Origin: Pandoraea anapnoica | GTDB lineage: Bacteria > Pseudomonadota > Gammaproteobacteria > Burkholderiales > Burkholderiaceae | DNA length: 64,000 nucleotides | Direction of reading: 5' to 3' | Assembly (NCBI RefSeq): GCF_902459765.1 | Contig: NZ_CABPSP010000016.1 | Span: 1 to 64,000 of the forward strand | Part shown: positions 54,033 through 63,519 of the stretch, piece by piece | Numbering within the stretch: position 1 is the first letter of the stretch | How the letters are laid out: each line of letters starts with the position of its first letter | Position numbers and translations under genes: made by a program | The notes under the pieces: model-generated | The model's input: the letters and a program-made list of their open reading frames with translations, nothing else | Databases searched by the model: none | What the model was told of the DNA's origin: nothing

Positions 54033-57000
54033 ATGCTCCATCTATTCTTCTCCAACCGGTTCACCACGCTCGAAGCCGCCCTGTTGCGCGACATCGCACA
54101 GGCACCTGACGCGTTGGCGGGGGCAGGAAATCCCTTCGAGACGGAAACCATCGTTGTGCCCAGCGTGGCGGTGCGCCGCCGACTCGAACTGGACTATGCG
54201 GACGTCTTCGGCGTGTGCGCAAACGTCCGCCTGACGTATCTGGCGCAATGGCTCTGGGATATGGCAGGCAAACTGCTCACCGTGCCGGAAAGCTCGCCGT
54301 TCGCGCCCGACCGGCTGGTCTGGCCGCTGTATCAGTGTCTCGCGCAGCCGTGGGTGGACGCGTCGCCGCGCCTGGCCGGTTATCTGGCCGGGGCAGACGA
54401 CGTCATGCGATTCGAGTTGGCCGACCGACTGGCCCACATCTACGATCAGTACCTGACTTACCGGCCGGACTGGCTGGAACGGTGGCAATCCGGCGAAGTC
54501 ATTTCGCCGGGGGCGTCGACGGCCTGGGGCGACGTCCAGCGTGCCGACGAGGCTTGGCAAAGCGCCTTGTGGCGGCAGGTGCTGGCGCATCTGGAGATTC
54601 GCGAGCGCCACCCGACGCTGCGGGCCATCGACCGGATCGAACAGCTTACGCCTGAGACCGTTCCTGCAGGCTGGCCGTCAAGGGTCTGCGTGTTCGCGCT
54701 GTCGTCGATGCCGCCGCTTTCAATGACGTTGCTCAAGGCGATGTCCCGCCTGATCGACGTGCATCTTTATGTCCTCAATCCCTGTGAGAGCTACTGGTTC
54801 GACATCGTGCCGCCGTCGCGGCTGTCGTATCTGACCCAACGTGACGGCAAAGCGCACCGTGAGGTGGGGCACCCCTTACTGGCGGAATGGGGACGGCAGA
54901 CGCAGTCGCACATCGATGCGTTGTACGCGGACCTTGCGCCGCAGGCGGTGGAGGACCGGGCGTTGTTTCAGCCGAATCCTGAGCCCACGCTGCTGGCCGC
55001 CTTGCAGAACGGCATTCTTTCCCTGGACGATGGTCGTCACGGGGCGCCCAACGGCGTCGCGGCCGATGGCTCGGTGCAGGTGCATGTCTGTCATAGCCTT
55101 GCGCGTCAGATCGAGGTCCTGCACGACCGCCTGCTGGCGTGCTTCGACGAAATCCCCGATTTGCGTCCCGACGATGTGCTGATTACCGTGCCGGACCTTG
55201 GCCGTGCGGCACCGCTCATCGACGCCGTGTTCGGCACTGCAACGCCCCGCATTCCTTATCTGGTGACCGGCCTGCCGCCGACGCGGACCAACCCTGTCGC
55301 ACGCGCTTTCGCGTCGATTCTGGCATTGCCGCAGCAGCGGGTGGCGGCGTCGAGTCTTGTCGAACTCGCACGTACAGAGGCGGTAGCGCAGCGTTACGAC
55401 CTGGGCGGCAATGTGCTCGACGCGATTCAGAACTGGCTGCACAGTGCAGGCGCACGCCGGGGCTGGCGCGGAGACGCCTTGCTGCGGCTTGACGGTACCG
55501 GACAGACGGCGCGTGATGGCGCGATGGCCGGAGCGGGTGCGGACGTAACTCCTGCGTTGGAGCGCCATACGCTGGGCGACGCCATGATGCGGCTGTTCCT
55601 TGGCTATGCCTTGCCGGACGACGCCATGCCGGTCGACGACTGGCTGCCTGTCGGCGGGATCGAAGGCGGCAGGGCAGAGTTGCTGGGGCAACTGGCGCGA
55701 CTGATCGACGATCTCGATCTGACGGCAGTGTCGCTCCAGACCGAGCGGACTGGCCTCGCATGGCGCGATCAGTTGCTGGCAATGCTGGAACAGTTCTTCT
55801 CGGATGAGCCGCGTTTTGCCGATGACGTCGCCGAAGTGCGTATGGCCATCGAACAGATCGGCACAGCCATTGCCGACGGTGCGCCTGAGGTGCGCGTGCC
55901 GGTGGAAGTGGTGGCGCGCGTGCTGGCCGACGCGCTCGACGATCCGACGCGCGGCGGGGTGCCGTCGGGACGCGTGACGTTCGCCGCGATTCCGAGCTTG
56001 CGTCTGTTGCCATACCGCGTGGTCTGCATGATTGGCATGGATGATGGCGTGTTGCCCGGGCGCGTGCGCGCCGACGAGTTCGATCTCATGCGCGCGCTAC
56101 CACAACGGGGCGACCGCCAGCGTCGCGATGACGAACGCAATCTGTTCCTCGATTTGATGCTGAGTGCGCAGGACCGCTTTCTCATCACCTATACGGGGCG
56201 AAGCGTTCGCGATAACGCGCCGTTGCCGCCGTCCACCGCCGTGGACGAATTGCTGGACTTCACGGGGCAGCTGCTCGCGCCGGCATCGCAGGGATTCGAC
56301 CTCGACGAGCAACGCAAAGCCCGTGAGACGCTTATTGTCCTGCATCCGCTTCAACCGTTCTCACCTGCGTACTTCGACGGGCGCGAGCCGTCGCTGTACA
56401 GCTATGACGTTGCTAACGGCGAGGCGGCTCAGCAACTGGTTGGTCAATTGGCATCCCCTGCGTCAGACGCAGCTGCAACGCCATTCGTCCATGAGCCGTT
56501 GCCCGCCATCGCGCAGACGCATCTGACGCTGGACGACCTGCTGCGCTTCTGGCGTCACCCGGGGCGGGCGTGGGCGCGCGATCGGCTGGGCCTGTCGCTT
56601 GGCGACATGCTCACCGAAGTCGAAGACGAAGAGCCGTTCGTACTCGACTGGTCGGGGCGCGACGCGCTCGCCGCGCGGCTGCTGCCGCGACTGTTGCGCG
56701 ACGACGCTCAGGATGCCCGCGCTCAGGCGGCGGCGATCGAACGCATTGCGAACGTTAGTCATGAACTGCCATGCGGTGCGACGGGGGCCGTATGGCGTCG
56801 ACGTGAACTCGGTGGATTGCGCGCACTGGCCACACGAGTGAGAGAAGCGCAGGCGGAGGGCACGCAGGAATTACTCGTGACGCTGCCGCTCAAGCCCGCG
56901 CTCCCACCGTCGTGGACCGGATCGACGGATACGATCTGGCACGGTGATGCAACGTTGTCCGCAGACTGCTTGCTGCAAGGGCGTCTGGCCCCGGTGTCGC

Positions 57001-57467
57001 GCCACGGACTCGTCATGTATCGCTATGGCAGCATGCGTCCGAGCGATCTGCTTGCCGCCTGGCTCGCCCACCTCGCGCTATGTGCACATTTGCAGCAGCC
57101 GGAACATGCGGGGCTTGAGGTCGCACCACGAACGCTCTGGTATGGAGAGGACGAGACATTTGCGCTGCGTCCGGTTGACGATGCGGCCGCGCTGCTCGCG
57201 CAATGGGTGGCGTTGTATCGCCTTGGGCAGACCCGGCCGTTGCCGTTTTTTGTACGGAGCGCGTGGAAACTGGCGAGCACCGGAAAAATGACAGATGCCG
57301 AAAGCGCATGGTCCGGCTCTGCATTCGCTCGCGGCGATGCCGATGACCCCTATACCAAGCTGATCTGGCGGGGTGTGGAAGACCCGCTGGCGTCGCCGTT
57401 CGACTTGCTGGCGAACACGATGTTCGGACCGATGGTGCAGCACCTTGAAATCGTGGAGGGCGCATGA
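54033..57467 (+). CDS. recC: Exodeoxyribonuclease V subunit gamma (RecC)
   Basis: This is a 1144-residue subunit of the RecBCD helicase-nuclease, which recognises Chi and splits the strands during double-strand break repair. It begins MLHLFFSNRFTTLEAALL like E. coli RecC (1122 residues) and keeps TYLAQWLWDMAGKLL, CVFALSSMPPLSMTLLKAM, and VCMIGMDDGVLPG...DLMRALPQRGDRQRRDDERNLFLDLMLSAQDRFLITYTG, the SF1-like but inactive helicase fold. Start chosen at 54033; a TTATGCT -10-like box lies at 53994-54000. Overlaps recB as ATGA. Confidence 0.95.
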   Translation: MLHLFFSNRFTTLEAALLRDIAQAPDALAGAGNPFETETIVVPSVAVRRRLELDYADVFGVCANVRLTYLAQWLWDMAGKLLTVPESSPFAPDRLVWPLYQCLAQPWVDASPRLAGYLAGADDVMRFELADRLAHIYDQYLTYRPDWLERWQSGEVISPGASTAWGDVQRADEAWQSALWRQVLAHLEIRERHPTLRAIDRIEQLTPETVPAGWPSRVCVFALSSMPPLSMTLLKAMSRLIDVHLYVLNPCESYWFDIVPPSRLSYLTQRDGKAHREVGHPLLAEWGRQTQSHIDALYADLAPQAVEDRALFQPNPEPTLLAALQNGILSLDDGRHGAPNGVAADGSVQVHVCHSLARQIEVLHDRLLACFDEIPDLRPDDVLITVPDLGRAAPLIDAVFGTATPRIPYLVTGLPPTRTNPVARAFASILALPQQRVAASSLVELARTEAVAQRYDLGGNVLDAIQNWLHSAGARRGWRGDALLRLDGTGQTARDGAMAGAGADVTPALERHTLGDAMMRLFLGYALPDDAMPVDDWLPVGGIEGGRAELLGQLARLIDDLDLTAVSLQTERTGLAWRDQLLAMLEQFFSDEPRFADDVAEVRMAIEQIGTAIADGAPEVRVPVEVVARVLADALDDPTRGGVPSGRVTFAAIPSLRLLPYRVVCMIGMDDGVLPGRVRADEFDLMRALPQRGDRQRRDDERNLFLDLMLSAQDRFLITYTGRSVRDNAPLPPSTAVDELLDFTGQLLAPASQGFDLDEQRKARETLIVLHPLQPFSPAYFDGREPSLYSYDVANGEAAQQLVGQLASPASDAAATPFVHEPLPAIAQTHLTLDDLLRFWRHPGRAWARDRLGLSLGDMLTEVEDEEPFVLDWSGRDALAARLLPRLLRDDAQDARAQAAAIERIANVSHELPCGATGAVWRRRELGGLRALATRVREAQAEGTQELLVTLPLKPALPPSWTGSTDTIWHGDATLSADCLLQGRLAPVSRHGLVMYRYGSMRPSDLLAAWLAHLALCAHLQQPEHAGLEVAPRTLWYGEDETFALRPVDDAAALLAQWVALYRLGQTRPLPFFVRSAWKLASTGKMTDAESAWSGSAFARGDADDPYTKLIWRGVEDPLASPFDLLANTMFGPMVQHLEIVEGA

Positions 57468-60400
57468 CGCAGCTCATCGACCTCGATGTTTTCGGTTGCG
57501 ATCTCGATGGCGTCTGCCTGATCGAAGCCTCCGCCGGTACGGGCAAGACGTGGAACATTTGCGCGCTCTACGTACGGTTGTTGCTGGAGAAGCAACTGAC
57601 CGTCGAGCAGATTCTGGTCGTGACGTTCACGAATGCCGCAACGGCAGAATTGCGTGAACGGATTCGGGGGCGGCTTGCCGGATTGGTCGCAGCGATGGCC
57701 CCGGTCTTCGATGAGGACGAGGACGAAGGCGAGGGCGGCGATGATGACGCAGACGACATCCTCGACTTCGACCCGGACGCCAGCGACGATCCGCTGTTCA
57801 ACGTGATGATCACCGGGCTGATCGAGCGTGGAGAGATGTCGCCGAAGGCCATTCGCGAATGCCTCCAGCGTGCGTTGCGCGGTTTCGATCAGGCGTCGAT
57901 TCACACCATCCACGGTTTCTGCCAGCGAGCACTCGCCGAAGTGCCGTTTGCCGCGGGGCTGCCATTCGCTTATGAGTTAGTGCCGGACGACAACGGCGTG
58001 CGCCACGATCTGGCGGTGGAGTTCTGGCGTCGTGTTGTCGAGCCGATGGCGGCGCAGGACGACAATTTCGCCGCATGGCTGGTGGACCGCAAGCGTTCAC
58101 CCGGCACGCTCACGGATCAATTGGCGCGGCGTCTGAAGAAGCCGATGTCCGAGTTGCGTTGGCCGGAGGCCGTGCAAAGCGATGTGGAAGCGTCGCCCGA
58201 TTCGACGTTGCTGGCGACGTATTTGGCAGCGTGCGATTGCTGGGAAGCTGAGGCATCGGTGATTGCCGACCTGATGCACGCAGTACTGCCTTCCTACAAG
58301 AAGAATATCTACAACGAGACGTCGCTCCCGCAGGCCGTCTCGGCATGGCAGCGATATCTTGGCGCGCGCGACGCCGGTGCATTGCTGGCGCCGAAGGCCG
58401 AGTTGCTGACGACAACGCGACTCTCCAAGGACATCAAGAAGGGGGAGACGCCCCCCGACCATCGCTTCTTTGAAATGGCGGACGTACTCGTTCGGGCGCG
58501 CGCGGATGCCGACGAGCGCTACGCGATGCAGTGGTTGCGAATCCTGCGTGAGTGGTTGATACAGGCGCCGGAACAGTTGGCGCTGCGCAAGCGCGAACTG
58601 CGCGTGGTGTCGTTCGACGACTTGCTTGGCAATATCGCGCGCGCGCTGCATCAGCATCCCGATCTGGCGGACGCGTTGCGCGAGCGCTATCCGTGCGCAC
58701 TGATCGACGAATTCCAGGATACCGATCCGCTGCAATTCGCCATTTTCAGCGCCGTGTACGGGCATCGGACAGGCGCATCGGACGAAGCGATGGAGCAAAT
58801 TCCGGCGGCCAGCGGGCGCGGCCCGATGTTCATGGTCGGCGATCCCAAGCAGGCCATCTACAGTTTCCGCGCAGCGGATCTGCACACTTATCTGGCCGCG
58901 CGCGAGAACGCCGACGCGGCGTATACGCTCGCCGTCAATCAGCGCTCGACGCCAGCCATCATCGAAGCCGGTAACCGCTTGTTTGGTGCCAACGATCGTG
59001 CGTTCGTGCTGGAAGGGCTGGCGTACCCGCCGGTGCGTCCCGGCACACGTCGGCGTCCTCCGCTGTCGGACGTGCGGGACGTGGCCGACTTTACGGTCTG
59101 GTGGCTGCCCGACGCCGACGAGCCACTACCCAAGGACGAGGCGCAACACGCGTGTGCCCGCGCAACGGCGGCCGAAGTGGCGCGCTTGCTGGCGGGGGCG
59201 TCGCGCGGTGAGGTACTGGTTGGCGACGAGCCGCTCGCACCTGGCGATATTGCCGTGATCGTGCAGACGCACCGTCAGGGCGCGCTGATGAAGTCGATGC
59301 TCGCCGAGCATGCGGTAGGGAGCGTGGAGCTGACGCAGGACTCGGTATTCGCGAGCGAAGAGGCGGAAACCTTGCTGCGCGTGCTTCGCGCGGTGGAGGC
59401 GCCGGGCGACGTTCGAGCCCTTCGCGCCGCGCTCGCGACAGAGTTGTTCGGACTCGATGCCACGGCGCTTTATCGCATGCAGACAAGTGATGCCTCGGAT
59501 GCGGAGGCGATCGCGTGGATCGAGCGCCTGCAACGCTATCGTCAGTTATGGACGGATCGTGGGTTCTCCGCGATGTGGCGCACGCTCATGCGCGAGCTTG
59601 GACTTGCGGCACGGTTGGTTGGGCAATCGGGAGGAGAGCGTCGTCTGACCAATTTCATGCATCTGGCTGAGCTTGCACAAGCGCGATGGGCAGAACAGCC
59701 TGGCATGCCTGCGCTACTGCGCTGGCTGGCGTCGCAGCGCAATGCCAGCGGCGGCGAGGAGGCGCAACTGCGCCTGGAGTCGGATCAGAATCTGGTCCAG
59801 ATCGTGACCGTTCACAAATCGAAGGGCCTTGAGTACGGCGTGGTGTTCTGCCCGTTCCTTTGGGACGGCTCGGTGCGCGACGGTGGCGGTCTCGAAGGTC
59901 TGGAGTACCACGATGGTGCGACGGCCGTCATCGACTTCACCGACGCGGCAGGCAAGGGATCACCTGCCGCTGCCGCGTTGCGGCAGGAACAATCGGCGGA
60001 GCAAGCTCGCCTGCTGTACGTTGCGCTGACGCGAGCGGTTTACCGCTGCTATCTGGCAGCGGGTATCTATTCGTCACGTCGTAGCGTGAAGGAGGCGTGC
60101 GGCGGCATGCTCCACTGGTTAGCGGCCGGGCAGGGGACGACGTTCGACGCTTGGATTGCTTCGACCATCGATGCCGATGAGCGCGTTGAGGCGATTCGCT
60201 CAGCGTGGAAGGCGCTTGTTGGCGGGCCACTTGAGGTCGTGCCGTTGCCAGTGGGCGATGCGCTCGACGGCGACACGCGCGTCGTGCACGATGCCGCGCC
60301 GGAACTGGCCACGCGCGCGAGTACGCGAGCCTTGCGCGAAGCATGGCGCATCGGCAGCTTCTCCGGGTTGCTTGCAGGCATGCACACCGGACCGCAACTC

Positions 60401-61330
60401 GGTGGCGGGCAGTTGAGTGCACCGGAACGCACGCGTCCCGATTACGACGCACAAGCCAATGCGGGACCGACGTTTGCGCTGCCGCCGGAAGGCGATGACG
60501 CCTGGCCGCCTGCCGACGACATTCTTCGCTTTCCACGTGGCCCGGCCGCGGGGGAGAGCTTGCACCGGGTGTTCGAACTGGCGGACTTCCAGTCGCGGGC
60601 CCAGTGGTCGCATGCAGTGTCGCGGGCGCTGCGCGAGCGTCCGCCGGGACGCGGCGCGGAGCAAAACGACACATGGCGCGCCATGATGATGAACATGCTG
60701 AGCGACACGCTCGCCACGCCGTTGCGCCCGGGCATGCAATTGGCGGATGTCTCGCTGGTCGAGCGTCTTACCGAGATGGAGTTTACGTACCCGGCGGATG
60801 CGGTGTCGCTCGACGCACTGCGCGGCCTGTTGCGCCAATTCGGGTATCCCGATCTGCCGCTGGACGCGACGGTCCTTCGGGGCTATCTCAAAGGCTTCAT
60901 CGATCTGGTGTTCCGTCACGGCGGTCAATGGTGGATTCTCGACTGGAAGTCGAACTACCTCGGCACCGCCCCCGAGAACTACGGCGGCGACGGCTTGCGC
61001 GAGGCCATGGCCGAACACGGCTATCACCTCCAGTACTTGCTTTACACGCTGGCGCTGCATCGCTATTTACGGCGTCGCTTACCCGATTACGATTACGACC
61101 GCGATATGGGCGGCAGCCTCTATTTGTTTGTGCGGGGCGTTCGTCCGGATTGGGCCAGCGCGCATCTTGCCGGGGATGAAGTCCCGGGGGTTTTCTTCGA
61201 CAAGCCTTCTCGGGAAATGGTCGATGCACTCGATGGACTGTTCGCCGCCGGTGAAAACGCGGCGCTGGCTCAGGCGCTCTCACTGAACACGAGCAGTGCT
61301 TCGGTCGGGACCCGGGAGGAGGACGCATGA
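57464..61330 (+). CDS. recB: Exodeoxyribonuclease V subunit beta (RecB)
   Basis: This is a 1288-residue 3'-5' helicase and nuclease. Walker A: EASAGTGKTW (Lys28). Helicase motifs include ALIDEFQDTDPLQFAIF, FMVGDPKQAIYSFRAADL and TVHKSKGLEYGVVFCPFLW. The C-terminal nuclease has Asp1147 in FIDLVF and Asp1160/Lys1162 in LDWKSNYLG. A strongly acidic stretch (residues 83-109, 17 Asp/Glu of 27) is inserted early in helicase domain 1B; I do not recall it from E. coli RecB (1180 residues). Overlaps both neighbours by four bases. Confidence 0.96.
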   Translation: MTQLIDLDVFGCDLDGVCLIEASAGTGKTWNICALYVRLLLEKQLTVEQILVVTFTNAATAELRERIRGRLAGLVAAMAPVFDEDEDEGEGGDDDADDILDFDPDASDDPLFNVMITGLIERGEMSPKAIRECLQRALRGFDQASIHTIHGFCQRALAEVPFAAGLPFAYELVPDDNGVRHDLAVEFWRRVVEPMAAQDDNFAAWLVDRKRSPGTLTDQLARRLKKPMSELRWPEAVQSDVEASPDSTLLATYLAACDCWEAEASVIADLMHAVLPSYKKNIYNETSLPQAVSAWQRYLGARDAGALLAPKAELLTTTRLSKDIKKGETPPDHRFFEMADVLVRARADADERYAMQWLRILREWLIQAPEQLALRKRELRVVSFDDLLGNIARALHQHPDLADALRERYPCALIDEFQDTDPLQFAIFSAVYGHRTGASDEAMEQIPAASGRGPMFMVGDPKQAIYSFRAADLHTYLAARENADAAYTLAVNQRSTPAIIEAGNRLFGANDRAFVLEGLAYPPVRPGTRRRPPLSDVRDVADFTVWWLPDADEPLPKDEAQHACARATAAEVARLLAGASRGEVLVGDEPLAPGDIAVIVQTHRQGALMKSMLAEHAVGSVELTQDSVFASEEAETLLRVLRAVEAPGDVRALRAALATELFGLDATALYRMQTSDASDAEAIAWIERLQRYRQLWTDRGFSAMWRTLMRELGLAARLVGQSGGERRLTNFMHLAELAQARWAEQPGMPALLRWLASQRNASGGEEAQLRLESDQNLVQIVTVHKSKGLEYGVVFCPFLWDGSVRDGGGLEGLEYHDGATAVIDFTDAAGKGSPAAAALRQEQSAEQARLLYVALTRAVYRCYLAAGIYSSRRSVKEACGGMLHWLAAGQGTTFDAWIASTIDADERVEAIRSAWKALVGGPLEVVPLPVGDALDGDTRVVHDAAPELATRASTRALREAWRIGSFSGLLAGMHTGPQLGGGQLSAPERTRPDYDAQANAGPTFALPPEGDDAWPPADDILRFPRGPAAGESLHRVFELADFQSRAQWSHAVSRALRERPPGRGAEQNDTWRAMMMNMLSDTLATPLRPGMQLADVSLVERLTEMEFTYPADAVSLDALRGLLRQFGYPDLPLDATVLRGYLKGFIDLVFRHGGQWWILDWKSNYLGTAPENYGGDGLREAMAEHGYHLQYLLYTLALHRYLRRRLPDYDYDRDMGGSLYLFVRGVRPDWASAHLAGDEVPGVFFDKPSREMVDALDGLFAAGENAALAQALSLNTSSASVGTREEDA

Positions 61331-63519
61331 GCGATAGACGCCACATGGGCGATGCGTCCGGTGCCCCGCTGGCAGACAGCGGAGTGGTGCGACTCGCGCA
61401 AGGTTTCGCGCGTCGCATGGGTTTGCTCGCGCGAGGGAACGGTGCGGATGAGGTCACTTGCCGCTACGTTCGGCGGGCGGCGCTCGAAGTGAGCCTCGCC
61501 ACGTCGGAAGGTCATGTTTGCGTGCCGCTCGACAACCTGCTCGACGCGCAGGCCAGCGGCGAACTGTTTCCCGGTGACGCGCCGGCGTTGTCCGTCTGGC
61601 GAGAGGCGCTCTTCGCAAGCGGCTTGTGTGCGCCGGCCAGCCTCGCACATGTGCTCGAAGGCGATGGGCGGGCAGACGCCTATCCGCTCTTGCTCGACGA
61701 TCGGGACCGTCTGTATCTGGCTCGCTATTACCACTATGAAGCGCGCCTGGCCCTCGCGCTGGGACGAAAACTGACCCTGAGCGGCGAGGCGATGTCCGCA
61801 TCGACGGCACTGACTTCGTCGATCACGGAGGAGGACCGTAAGCGCTTGCAACGCTACTTCCGCGATGGCGTGCTGCACTCGCCCGAAGGCCAGCGCGAGC
61901 CGAATTGGCAGATGGCGGCGGCGGCGCTCGCATTGCAGCGCTCGCTGGTCGTGCTCAGCGGCGGCCCGGGAACGGGGAAGACGACCACCGTCGTCGGTCT
62001 GATTGCGTGTCTGCTGGAGCGTGACGCCAACCTGCGCGTTGCGCTGGCGGCACCCACCGGCAAAGCGGCACAGCGTATGCAGGAAGCCCTGACGGCACGT
62101 CAGGACTTGCCGGAAACCGTGCGATTCGCGCTCCCCGAAGCAGCGGTAACGTTGCATCGACTGCTCGGTGTGTTGCCGGAATCGGCGGAGCAGGTCGGGC
62201 GACGCTTTCGTCATCACGCAGGCAACCCGTTGCCTTATGACCTGATCGTGGTGGACGAAGCGTCGATGATCGATTTGTCGATGGCGACGCAACTGCTGGA
62301 AGCGGTGCCGGAGGGGGCGCGTCTGGTTTTGCTGGGCGACAAGGACCAGTTGGCGGCTGTCGAGGCGGGAGCGGTGTTCGGCGAATTGAGCGCCCAGCGG
62401 GTGTTTTCGCCATCGATGCGCGTGCAATTGCTGTCGGCACTCGGCTGGCCGTCAAACGACTTCCCTCGATCCGGTCCGTTGGCTGTGAGTCGGGACAGCG
62501 TGTCGAAAACGAACGCTGAGCCGACGACGCAAGCTCGGGCACCACGTGGTTTGGAGGACGCCGTCGTTTGGCTGGAACGTACCTATCGCTTTGGCGCGAA
62601 CTCGGCGATTGGCCGTCTGGCCACGGCCATTAAGACAGGGAAGGTCATTGATGCGCGTAAGGAGTTCACTGTTGCCGAGAGCGAGTCCGTCCGCATGAAT
62701 ACCGGGGGAAGGGCGGGCACCGCACTCTCCGAAGCCAGCCCGGTGGATCGCGTGCTGTTAAGCGAAGATGGCGGAATCCAGTTGTCACCAGCAACACTGA
62801 ATGCGCTGGCGGATGGCTATGGCGAATACCTCGATGCGCTCGCTCAGGCGTTAACGACGATTGAGCAGTTAGGCGATCCCGCTGCCGCCACGACGGCCGA
62901 CATTGCGATGGTCGCGCAGCCTGTCTTTGCCGCTTTTGGGAAGTTTCGCGTGCTATGCGCGACGCGAGGCGGGCGACGGGGCATCGAGTTTCTCGGTGCA
63001 CAACTGACAGCGCTGCTGGCGCGTCGTGCGGGCGTGGCGTTGGGCGCGGGGGGCGGTGCGTGGTTTGCGGGGCGTCCGGTGCTTGTGACGCAGAACGAAT
63101 ACGCGCTGAACCTCTTCAACGGCGATATCGGCATTGCGTTGCCGCTTGGTCCTTCCGGCACGTTGCGTGTGACGTTCGCTACGCCGGACGGCGGCTATCG
63201 CCTCTACTCGCCTGCCAGTTTGCCCGCGCATGAAACAGCGTTCGCAATGACGATTCACAAGTCGCAGGGATCGGAATTCGAGCGCGTCGCGATAGTGCTG
63301 CCCGAGCAGGCAAGCCGGGTGCTATCGCGAGAACTGATCTATACGGGGGTCACGCGTGCGCGCCGGGAGGCGTGGCTATATGCGCCGTGGCCGGTGATCG
63401 CCTCGGCCATTGCGCGCCCGACGCAGCGCGATGGCGGTCTCACCGACCGTCTGACGGAGGTGCTGGCTACGATGTCTGATTCTCCGACGGGTTCGCGTTC
63501 AGCTTTGCCGCTGCGATAG
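61327..63519 (+). CDS. recD: Exodeoxyribonuclease V subunit alpha (RecD)
   Basis: This is a 730-residue 5'-3' SF1B helicase. Walker A: LSGGPGTGKTTTV (Lys218); Walker B VVDEASMIDLSMATQLL; LVLLGDKDQLAAVEAGAVFGEL; and near the C terminus FAMTIHKSQGSEFERVAIVLP and YTGVTRARREAWLY. It is longer than E. coli RecD (608) through an extra segment of low complexity around residues 375-415 and more loop up to 480. Last gene of recC-recB-recD. Its end overlaps the convergent CorC-like gene by 53 bases. Confidence 0.94.
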   Translation: MSDRRHMGDASGAPLADSGVVRLAQGFARRMGLLARGNGADEVTCRYVRRAALEVSLATSEGHVCVPLDNLLDAQASGELFPGDAPALSVWREALFASGLCAPASLAHVLEGDGRADAYPLLLDDRDRLYLARYYHYEARLALALGRKLTLSGEAMSASTALTSSITEEDRKRLQRYFRDGVLHSPEGQREPNWQMAAAALALQRSLVVLSGGPGTGKTTTVVGLIACLLERDANLRVALAAPTGKAAQRMQEALTARQDLPETVRFALPEAAVTLHRLLGVLPESAEQVGRRFRHHAGNPLPYDLIVVDEASMIDLSMATQLLEAVPEGARLVLLGDKDQLAAVEAGAVFGELSAQRVFSPSMRVQLLSALGWPSNDFPRSGPLAVSRDSVSKTNAEPTTQARAPRGLEDAVVWLERTYRFGANSAIGRLATAIKTGKVIDARKEFTVAESESVRMNTGGRAGTALSEASPVDRVLLSEDGGIQLSPATLNALADGYGEYLDALAQALTTIEQLGDPAAATTADIAMVAQPVFAAFGKFRVLCATRGGRRGIEFLGAQLTALLARRAGVALGAGGGAWFAGRPVLVTQNEYALNLFNGDIGIALPLGPSGTLRVTFATPDGGYRLYSPASLPAHETAFAMTIHKSQGSEFERVAIVLPEQASRVLSRELIYTGVTRARREAWLYAPWPVIASAIARPTQRDGGLTDRLTEVLATMSDSPTGSRSALPLR

